Assembly: GCF_900106045.1 (NCBI RefSeq)
Contig: NZ_LT629802.1
Span: forward strand, 5,518,001-5,582,000
Length of the DNA: 64,000 nt
Reading direction: 5' to 3'
From: Pseudomonas mucidolens
Lineage (GTDB): Bacteria > Pseudomonadota > Gammaproteobacteria > Pseudomonadales > Pseudomonadaceae
Program-made: the position numbers and the translations under genes
Notes under the pieces: model-generated
Databases searched by the model: none
What the model was told of the DNA's origin: nothing
Seen by the model: the letters and a program-made list of their open reading frames with translations, nothing else
In this document: positions 57,401 through 64,000 of the stretch, piece by piece
Layout: each line of letters opens with the position of its first letter
How positions within the stretch are numbered: position 1 is the first letter of the stretch

Positions 57401-58378
57401 TCAGCTCCCGCTGTCTTGGGGGCTCAACCAGCCACGCACACGTCGATAGAGCTGTTCCTGCCCGGCGGGGCTGTTGTCGGGAAACGCATTTAAGGACACC
57501 TGTTGATAGGTGTCATTTTTCAAGCGTTTGCTGGCCTGGGCCCGCTCCCGGGCATTTTTGCGCGCCAGGGCATGGTCCTGGTAGAAAAAGTCAGCCGTGG
57601 GCAGTTTTAGGGCGGGTGCCAGCTGTTGCAAGTCCGGCATGCGTCCCGCCGGCGTCCGGGCCGCAACCATGATGAATTTCTGCACCTGGCTCGGTTGTTT
57701 TTCGCTCAGGTAGCGGGCTGCCCACCAGGCACCTGTACCGTGCCCAAGCAGCACCACACTGCGGGCATTTTGGGTCTGGGCGTAAGCAACGGCGGCATCG
57801 ATGCGGGCGAAGATTCGCGTGGCGTCGGTCTTGTCTTGCTCATCGGCGCCGGCCACCACCGCCGGGTCGGTGCCTTCGGCTTCGGCACTGGCGGCTTGCT
57901 CTATGGGTTTGGGCGCGGCGTTATCGGCGTCTTTGGCGCTGGTATCCACCGCGGCGTCGGGTGCTTCGATCACTCGTGGGGGCAGCGTGTCCAGGCTTCG
58001 GTCCGGCAGCGTCAGGCTCAGGCTGCTCCAGGCGGCGTCCGGCAATTTTTGCCGCAACGGCCCGATTGCTTGAGGCCAGTCCGCCGTTTCCCCGGCTCCC
58101 GGGACGATGATCACCACACCTTCTGCTTCGGCGCTATTGGCCGGTTTCCAGAGTGCCAGGAAAGAATCATCCCCCGCCTGCAGTTGTTGCTGCTCCTGCT
58201 GCGGAAGTTGCCGCTCGAGCGCGCGGGCTTCTTCCTGGCTGCGTTCGGGCAGCGGCTGGCGTTCCAGCGGTTTTTCCGCGGCAACCGGTGCTGTGTCGGC
58301 GGCCTGGACATAAAAGGTGCTGGTAAAGAGTAACGACAGGCACAATGCTGGCAGTGTCGAACGGTGAAGAAACGGCAT
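57401..58378 (-). CDS. DUF3530-family exported alpha/beta-hydrolase-like protein
   Basis: A 325-residue exported protein with a signal peptide (cleavage after VQA, near residue 26). The core looks like an alpha/beta hydrolase, with VVIIVPGAGETADWPQA and LLGHGTGAWWAARYL, but the nucleophile elbow reads GHGTG, lacking Ser. A proline/alanine/acid-rich insert fills about residues 135-185. Function unknown. It converges with the DnaJ-domain gene and diverges from the sensor kinase gene. Confidence 0.88.
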   Translation of the reverse strand: MPFLHRSTLPALCLSLLFTSTFYVQAADTAPVAAEKPLERQPLPERSQEEARALERQLPQQEQQQLQAGDDSFLALWKPANSAEAEGVVIIVPGAGETADWPQAIGPLRQKLPDAAWSSLSLTLPDRSLDTLPPRVIEAPDAAVDTSAKDADNAAPKPIEQAASAEAEGTDPAVVAGADEQDKTDATRIFARIDAAVAYAQTQNARSVVLLGHGTGAWWAARYLSEKQPSQVQKFIMVAARTPAGRMPDLQQLAPALKLPTADFFYQDHALARKNARERAQASKRLKNDTYQQVSLNAFPDNSPAGQEQLYRRVRGWLSPQDSGS

Positions 58379-58455
58379 CGTGGATTCCCGGCCAGAAGTG
58401 ATTCCGGCAGCCTAATGGGTTGGTCAGTATTTGTCAGTGATGTGAGATGTGAATC

Positions 58456-60852
58456 ATGAATTTTCGCTGTCTGCTGATTATTGGCTGGCTGTGCTTTCCC
58501 TTGATGGTGGGGGGCGCGGCTGCATCTGTCGTGCCAGCGGCCGTGCTCAGCCCGCAACAGCGCGAGTGGTTGGCCGAACACCCGCAATTGCGGATCGGCC
58601 TGGTGTTGCAGGCGCCCTATGCGCAGTACGACAGACGCTTGCAGCATTTGTCCGGGGCGAATGTGGAATTGATGCAGTCGCTGGCCAAAGCGTTGAATAT
58701 TGAGCTGAGCTGGCGCCACTTCGCTAATCAGGAACAGTTGGAAACCGCCGTGCGCAACGATGAGGTGGATGTGGCTCCCGGGCTGCTGCAAACCCCGGAC
58801 GGCCTGCACCTGTGGCGGTTTTCCGACCCGTATATGCGGATTCCCCAGCTGATTGTCGGGGTCCGCGACGGCAGTGGAACGGTGGATCTGGAAAACCTCG
58901 ACGGACGGTCCCGAGTCGCCGTGCGTATGCCCAGCGCCGTGGCCGATTACCTGCGCGGCAATTACTCGGCCCTGAACCTGCAAGGCGTTCCGAGGGAGCG
59001 CGAGGCGTTGCAGTTATTGTTGAGCCAGCAAGCGCGCTACGCGGTGATTGATGAGGCGCAGTTGAGCCGGTTGTCCGTCGAGCCCGAGTTCGATGGATTG
59101 GCGGTGGTCGGTGATATCGGCTTGCCCCAACTGCTGCGAGTGGCCAGCCGCCGCGACTGGCCGCAATTGGCCGACATCATGCAGAGTGCCCTGCAGGCAA
59201 TCCCGGCGCGTGAGCTGGATCAGTTGCATGCGCGCTGGTTGCAGCCCAAATACCCGCGTCTGCCCCAATCTCCCAGGTTCTGGCAACACCTGAGTCTGTT
59301 GTTGGGCCTTCTGTTGCTCAGCAGCGTGGTGTTTGTCGCGTGGCAGCGCCGCCATCAACGTGCCCTGGAGCAGGAACTGCTGGCCACGCGGGAAGAAAGC
59401 GCGGCCCGTGCTGCCGGCGCTGAAGCGTTGCGCCTGACGCAGTTTTCGATTGATCAAAGCACCGTCGGAATCCTCTGGGTCAATTGGGACAGTCACGTGC
59501 GCTATGCCAACGTAGCCGCTGAAAACATGCTCGGTTATGCCCCCGGTGCACTGATCGAACGGCCGCTGGTCGAGTTCGAACCCACCCTGAGCATGGACCG
59601 CTGGCTGAACCTGTGGAAGCGCGCCCGCGCCAGTGAAGACGGGCCGCAAAGCTACGCCACGCAATGCCTGCGGGCAGACGGCAGCCTATTGCCCACGGAC
59701 GTCTCACTGAGCTTCCTGCGTTTTGCCGGGGGTGAATACCTGGTGGTTTATCTCAATGACGTCACCGAGCGGCGCCGGGCATTGGCCGCGCTGCAGGAAA
59801 GTGAGGCGCGCCTGCAAGGGATCGCGGCCAATGTCCCGGGGCTGGTATTCCGGCTGGAGCGCGCGTCTTCAAGCGCCGCGATCGAGTTTGCCTATATCAG
59901 CGAAGGCAGCGAGCGTCTGGTGGGCTATTCCCCGACGGTGCTCAGGCATCATGACGTGGGCCTGCGCAGCCTCGTACATCCCGACGACCGCGCCAGTTAT
60001 CACCGCACCCAGGACCAGGCGATCGACACGGAGAGCAACTGGTCGTGGCAAGGGCGCATCCTGACGCGTCACGGTGAGCAGCGTTGGGCGGATATCAAGG
60101 CCGTCACCCGCCGTCAGGAGGATGGCTCAGTGGTGTGGGATGGGATTGTCTGGGACATCAGCGAAAGCAAGCGTATCGAATTGGAGCTGGACGCCTCTCG
60201 TGCGCAATTGCGCGAGCTGTCAGCACACCTGGAGAGCGTGCGGGAAGAAGAGAAGGCGCGCATTGCGCGTGAGGTGCATGACGAATTGGGGCAGATGCTC
60301 ACCGTGCTCAAGCTGGAAACCTCAATGTGTGAGTTGGCGTATGCACAACTTGACCCTGGCCTGCACGAACGCTTGAACAGTATGAAGCGCCTGATCGCCC
60401 AACTGTTCCAGTTGGTCCGTGATGTGGCCACCGCATTGCGCCCGCCGATTCTCGACGCCGGGATTGCCTCGGCCATTGAGTGGCAGGCACGACGGTTTGA
60501 GGCGCGCACGCAGATCCCCTGCCTGGTTCAAGTGCCGGATAACCTGCCCGCGCTCAGCGATGCCAAGGCCATCGGGTTGTTTCGCATCCTGCAAGAAGCG
60601 CTGACCAATGTCATGCGGCATGCCCAGGCGCATACTGTCGAGCTGACCCTGGTGGTGGAAGGCGCTGACCTGCGGCTGACCATCAGCGATGACGGCGTCG
60701 GTTTTGTTGCCGCGCCAGGTCGTCCGGTGTCGTTTGGTCTGGTGGGGATGCGCGAGCGGGTGCTGATCATGGGCGGACAGTTGACCCTCGACAGTGAACC
60801 GGGGGAGGGCACTATCCTGAGTGTGACGGTGCCGTTGGATGCATCACTATAA
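58456..60852 (+). CDS. BvgS-like sensor histidine kinase (SBP-PAS-PAS-HisKA_3)
   Basis: A 798-residue membrane kinase. After a signal peptide comes a periplasmic amino-acid-binding-protein-like sensor (about residues 34-255, with NDEVDVAPGLLQTPDGLHLW). A transmembrane helix lies near residues 275-296, then two PAS domains (from about 325 and 450), a HisKA_3 dimerisation region with AREVHDELGQML (His near 610) and a NarL-type HATPase (ISDDGVGF, FGLVGMRERV). It is followed after 15 bases by its response regulator. Confidence 0.95.
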   Translation: MNFRCLLIIGWLCFPLMVGGAAASVVPAAVLSPQQREWLAEHPQLRIGLVLQAPYAQYDRRLQHLSGANVELMQSLAKALNIELSWRHFANQEQLETAVRNDEVDVAPGLLQTPDGLHLWRFSDPYMRIPQLIVGVRDGSGTVDLENLDGRSRVAVRMPSAVADYLRGNYSALNLQGVPREREALQLLLSQQARYAVIDEAQLSRLSVEPEFDGLAVVGDIGLPQLLRVASRRDWPQLADIMQSALQAIPARELDQLHARWLQPKYPRLPQSPRFWQHLSLLLGLLLLSSVVFVAWQRRHQRALEQELLATREESAARAAGAEALRLTQFSIDQSTVGILWVNWDSHVRYANVAAENMLGYAPGALIERPLVEFEPTLSMDRWLNLWKRARASEDGPQSYATQCLRADGSLLPTDVSLSFLRFAGGEYLVVYLNDVTERRRALAALQESEARLQGIAANVPGLVFRLERASSSAAIEFAYISEGSERLVGYSPTVLRHHDVGLRSLVHPDDRASYHRTQDQAIDTESNWSWQGRILTRHGEQRWADIKAVTRRQEDGSVVWDGIVWDISESKRIELELDASRAQLRELSAHLESVREEEKARIAREVHDELGQMLTVLKLETSMCELAYAQLDPGLHERLNSMKRLIAQLFQLVRDVATALRPPILDAGIASAIEWQARRFEARTQIPCLVQVPDNLPALSDAKAIGLFRILQEALTNVMRHAQAHTVELTLVVEGADLRLTISDDGVGFVAAPGRPVSFGLVGMRERVLIMGGQLTLDSEPGEGTILSVTVPLDASL

Positions 60853-60867
60853 AAAGAGGAAAACCCC

Positions 60868-61497
60868 GTGATTCGTGTACTGGTAGCTGAAGACCACACC
60901 ATCGTTCGTGAAGGCATCAAGCAGTTGATCGGCCTGGCCAGAGACCTGTTGGTGGTCGGGGAGGCGAGCAACGGCGAACAGTTGCTGGAAACCTTGCGGC
61001 ATGTGCCATGCGAGGTGGTGTTGCTGGATATCTCGATGCCGGGTGTCAACGGGCTGGAAGCGATTGCGCGGATTCGCGCGCTGAACAATCCGCCGGCGAT
61101 CCTGGTGCTGTCCATGCACGATGAAGCGCAAATGGCCGCCCGCGCGCTGAAGGTCGGCGCGGCCGGTTATGCCACCAAGGACAGCGATCCCGCACTGTTG
61201 TTGACGGCTATCCGCAAAGTGGCGGCGGGTGGGCGCTATATCGACCCGGACCTGGCCGACCGGATGGTCTTTGAAGTCGGTCTCACCGATGCGCGGCCCC
61301 TGCATTCACTGTTGTCGGAGCGCGAGTTCTCGGTATTCGAGCGGCTGGCACAGGGCGCCAATGTCAATGAGATTGCTCAGCAACTGGCGCTGAGCAGCAA
61401 GACCATCAGTACCCACAAGGCACGGCTGATGCAGAAACTCAATATCACCTCGCTGGCGGAACTGGTGAAGTACGCGATGGAGCACAAACTGCTGTAG
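60868..61497 (+). CDS. NarL/FixJ-family response regulator
   Basis: A 209-residue regulator. The receiver domain has the acidic pair AEDH, the phospho-acceptor Asp in VVLLDISMPGVNGLEA and Lys in ATKDSDPA. A C-terminal LuxR helix-turn-helix follows (NEIAQQLALSSKTISTHKAR). It starts at GTG 60868 with AGAGGA upstream. It is the partner of the kinase upstream; the ABC transporter that follows may be a target. Confidence 0.96.
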   Translation: MIRVLVAEDHTIVREGIKQLIGLARDLLVVGEASNGEQLLETLRHVPCEVVLLDISMPGVNGLEAIARIRALNNPPAILVLSMHDEAQMAARALKVGAAGYATKDSDPALLLTAIRKVAAGGRYIDPDLADRMVFEVGLTDARPLHSLLSEREFSVFERLAQGANVNEIAQQLALSSKTISTHKARLMQKLNITSLAELVKYAMEHKLL

Positions 61498-61722
61498 GAC
61501 CGTATCTGTTTGCGACATCCCCCGAATACCGCCGGACCCATTCTTGCAGCTTGTTGCTTGAAACTTGCCACTGCACTGTCCCATGCCCGCCATCCGTGTA
61601 GGGCGATCCCTACCCAAAACCTTCCAACAGGCTGATGTGAATCTCTCCTGCACCCCGATTTCCGGGGGCTTGCCCCTGGACTACGCTGGCTTTACAGCAG
61701 TCCAAAACAAAAAGGTGCAGGT

Positions 61723-62835
61723 ATGAACGAGGTGGATTCAAATGATGTGCTGGTCAGCTTTCGTGGTGTGCAGAAGAGCTACGACGGCGAGAACCTGATC
61801 GTCAAAGACCTCAACCTGGAGATTCGCAAAGGCGAATTCCTGACCCTGCTGGGCCCTTCCGGTTCGGGCAAGACCACTAGCCTGATGATGCTCGCCGGCT
61901 TCGAAACACCGACCGCCGGCGAGATCCAACTGTCCGGGCGCTCCATCAATAACGTGCCACCGCACAAGCGTGACATCGGCATGGTGTTCCAGAACTATGC
62001 GTTGTTCCCTCATATGACGGTGGCTGAAAACCTGGCCTTTCCGCTGTCGGTACGGGGTCTGAGCAAGACCGATATCAGCGAGCGCGTCAAACGTGTACTG
62101 AATATGGTCCAGCTCGACGCTTTTGCCCAACGCTATCCGGCGCAACTCTCGGGTGGCCAGCAACAGCGGGTGGCGCTGGCCCGGGCGTTGGTATTCGAGC
62201 CGCAGCTGGTGCTGATGGACGAACCGCTTGGCGCCCTCGACAAGCAACTGCGTGAACACATGCAGATGGAGATCAAGCACCTGCACCAGCGCCTGGGACT
62301 GACTGTGGTCTACGTGACCCACGATCAGGGTGAAGCGCTGACCATGTCTGATCGTGTCGCGGTGTTCCATCAAGGCGAGATCCAGCAGATCGCTGCGCCG
62401 CGCACCTTGTATGAAGAACCGAAAAACACCTTCGTTGCCAACTTCATCGGTGAGAACAACCGTCTCAACGGCCGCTTGCACAGCCACACCGGTGAGCGTT
62501 GCGTGGTCGAGTTGGCGCGGGGCGAGAAGGTCGAGGCGCTGGCGGTGAATGTCGGCCAGGTCGGCGGCCCGGTCACCCTGTCGGTGCGCCCGGAACGGGT
62601 CAGTCTCAATGGTACCAGCGAGCACTGCGTCAACCGCTTCTCCGGGCGGGTGGCGGAGTTTATCTACTTGGGCGACCACGTGCGGGTGCGCCTGGAAGTC
62701 TGCGGTAAAGGCGACTTTTTTGTGAAACAACCGATCGCCGAGCTGGACGCGACGTTGACGGTTGGCGATGTGGTACCGATTGGCTGGCAAGTCGAGCACG
62801 TTCGCGCACTCGACCCACTTTTAGAGGCGAGTTGA
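61723..62835 (+). CDS. ABC transporter ATPase, spermidine/putrescine type (PotA-like)
   Basis: A 370-residue ATPase of the polyamine/iron/opine importer class. Walker A GPSGSGKTTS, signature LSGGQQQRVALARAL, Walker B LVLMDEPLGALD and the switch His in YVTHDQGEA are intact, with a C-terminal TOBE domain. A binding-protein gene follows; permease genes should lie beyond the right edge. Confidence 0.93.
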   Translation: MNEVDSNDVLVSFRGVQKSYDGENLIVKDLNLEIRKGEFLTLLGPSGSGKTTSLMMLAGFETPTAGEIQLSGRSINNVPPHKRDIGMVFQNYALFPHMTVAENLAFPLSVRGLSKTDISERVKRVLNMVQLDAFAQRYPAQLSGGQQQRVALARALVFEPQLVLMDEPLGALDKQLREHMQMEIKHLHQRLGLTVVYVTHDQGEALTMSDRVAVFHQGEIQQIAAPRTLYEEPKNTFVANFIGENNRLNGRLHSHTGERCVVELARGEKVEALAVNVGQVGGPVTLSVRPERVSLNGTSEHCVNRFSGRVAEFIYLGDHVRVRLEVCGKGDFFVKQPIAELDATLTVGDVVPIGWQVEHVRALDPLLEAS

Positions 62836-62881
62836 TCGCCCCCTTGGCTTCATCCAACCCTGCACGTGGAGAGAATAAGAA

Positions 62882-63922
62882 ATGTTGAAATCCCTCAAAT
62901 TGACTGCTTTGGCCATCGGCCTGGCGGGTGCTTCACAGGTCATGGCGGCTCAGGACCTGACGGTGGTGTCGTTCGGCGGTGCGAACAAGGCAGCCCAGGT
63001 CAAGGCCTTCTATACGCCGTGGGAAAGCGCGGGCAACGGCAAGATCATCGCCGGGGAATACAACGGTGAGATGGCCAAGGTCAAAGCCATGGTCGACACC
63101 AAGAGCGTGTCCTGGGATTTGGTGGAGGTCGAATCGCCGGAGCTGTCCCGTGGTTGTGACGAAGGCCTGTTCGAAGAGCTGGACCCCGCGTTGTTCGGCA
63201 AGGCCGAGGATTACGTGAAGGGCGCAATCCAGCCCTGCGGCGTAGGCTTCTTCGTGTGGTCGACCGTCATGGCCTACAACGCTGACAAGCTGAAGACCGC
63301 GCCGACCAGTTGGGCGGATTTCTGGGATACCAAGAAATTCCCCGGCAAGCGCGGCTTGCGCAAAGGCGCCAAGTACACCCTGGAATTTGCCTTGATGGCA
63401 GACGGCGTGGCGCCCAAGGACGTTTACAAGGTCTTGGCTGGCAAAGACGGTCAGGATCGTGCCTTCAAGAAACTCGACGAACTCAAGCCGTCCATTCAAT
63501 GGTGGGAAGCCGGCGCCCAGCCGCCGCAATACCTGGCCTCGGGCGACGTGGTCATGAGTTCGGCCTATAACGGCCGGATCGCTGCCGTGCAAAACGAAAG
63601 CAACCTGAAAGTGGTGTGGAACGGCGGCATCTATGACTTTGATGCCTGGGCTATTCCAATGGGCCTGGACAAGGACCGTGCAGAAGCCGCGAAGAAATTC
63701 ATCGCCTTCTCGGTGGCGCCACAGCAGCAGAAGACGTATTCGGAAAACATCGCCTACGGCCCGGCCAACACTCAGGCGGTGCCGTTGCTGGCCAAGGAGG
63801 TGTTGAAGGACATGCCGACCACGCCGGAAAACATCGCCAACCAGGTGCAGATCGACGTCAGTTTCTGGGCGGACAACGGTGAGCAACTGGAACAGCGCTT
63901 CAATTCCTGGGCCGCCAAGTAA
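62882..63922 (+). CDS. ABC transporter periplasmic binding protein (PotD/opine type)
   Basis: A 346-residue exported solute-binding protein with a signal peptide (cut after VMA, near residue 22) and the PotD-like fold: LTVVSFGGANKAAQVKAFYT and YNADKLKTAPTSWADFWDT. The substrate may be a polyamine, amino-acid derivative or opine. It lies 46 bases after the ATPase gene. Confidence 0.92.
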   Translation: MLKSLKLTALAIGLAGASQVMAAQDLTVVSFGGANKAAQVKAFYTPWESAGNGKIIAGEYNGEMAKVKAMVDTKSVSWDLVEVESPELSRGCDEGLFEELDPALFGKAEDYVKGAIQPCGVGFFVWSTVMAYNADKLKTAPTSWADFWDTKKFPGKRGLRKGAKYTLEFALMADGVAPKDVYKVLAGKDGQDRAFKKLDELKPSIQWWEAGAQPPQYLASGDVVMSSAYNGRIAAVQNESNLKVVWNGGIYDFDAWAIPMGLDKDRAEAAKKFIAFSVAPQQQKTYSENIAYGPANTQAVPLLAKEVLKDMPTTPENIANQVQIDVSFWADNGEQLEQRFNSWAAK

Positions 63923-63941
63923 TACGCCTCACCGTTTACCC

Positions 63942-63966
63942 TGTAGGAGCGAGCTTGCTCGCGAAG
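63942..63966. repeat. REP element
   Basis: TGTAGGAGCGAGCTTGCTCG followed by CGAAG: the common Pseudomonas REP with GCGAGC/GCTCGC arms, 20 bases after the binding-protein stop. Confidence 0.85.
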
Positions 63967-64000
63967 GTCGTCAACGAGAACGCAGCGTGTCTGGATGAGC

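Overview
The window is chromosomal DNA from a Pseudomonas, most likely of the P. fluorescens/P. putida group. Evidence: the complete pqq gene order; davBA (lysine monooxygenase pathway) directly upstream of pqqF; the rpsU-dnaG-rpoD block beside a tRNA-Ile2(CAU); the lptD-surA-pdxA-rsmA-apaGH run; amgK-murU; and Pseudomonas-type REP sequences.

Layout. (1) 1-9.4 kb, core: tail of an unknown gene, a Pmp3-like small membrane protein, then on the minus strand pqqF, pqqA-pqqBCDE (PQQ cofactor synthesis), davB-davA (lysine to 5-aminovalerate) and an Lrp/AsnC regulator. (2) 9.5-32.2 kb, accessory: two unknown AT-rich genes; a catabolic cluster with a GntR regulator diverging from an ilvC paralogue, a Rieske oxygenase and its reductase, facing a LysR regulator with a class II aldolase, an MFS permease and a broken FMN reductase; then a two-component-controlled envelope/RiPP locus (20.7-31.4 kb); then a decayed integrase abutting tRNA-Ile2. 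As I recall, in P. putida the dav/Lrp genes lie close to rpoD, so this whole block looks inserted at the tRNA. (3) 32.3-33.1 kb: the tRNA and a decayed sensor diguanylate cyclase/phosphodiesterase. (4) 33.2-64 kb, core: rpoD, dnaG, rpsU, tsaD, plsY, folB, folK, cca, spoVR-yeaH-prkA, glpE, apaH, apaG, rsmA, pdxA, surA, lptD, amgK, murU, a TerB/DnaJ protein, a DUF3530 protein, a BvgS-like sensor kinase with a NarL-type regulator, and the first two genes of a PotA/PotD-like ABC transporter.

The most interesting part is 20.7-31.4 kb. It encodes a DUF692 multinuclear non-heme iron oxidase (MNIO), its DUF2063 partner, a DoxX membrane protein, a ferric-reductase-like membrane protein and, further downstream, an exported 176-residue protein with six EGKCG motifs followed by two EF-hand loops. 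This is the architecture of an MNIO-modified metallophore RiPP (bufferin/HvfA type), with the precursor unusually joined to an EF-hand pair. An OmpR-type response regulator and histidine kinase sit in the middle, with a CcdA-thioredoxin (DipZ-like) protein and several small exported proteins. By eye I find a recurring direct-repeat box, TGTAYN-N4-TGTATC with 10-base periodicity, upstream of the regulator, the small exported genes, the MNIO operon and the precursor gene. I infer one regulon, probably metal- or envelope-stress-responsive.

Several accessory genes are broken: the FMN reductase and an acetamidase by small frame-shifting deletions, the integrase by two Trp-to-stop changes plus a frameshift, and the GGDEF/EAL gene by deletion and frameshifts.
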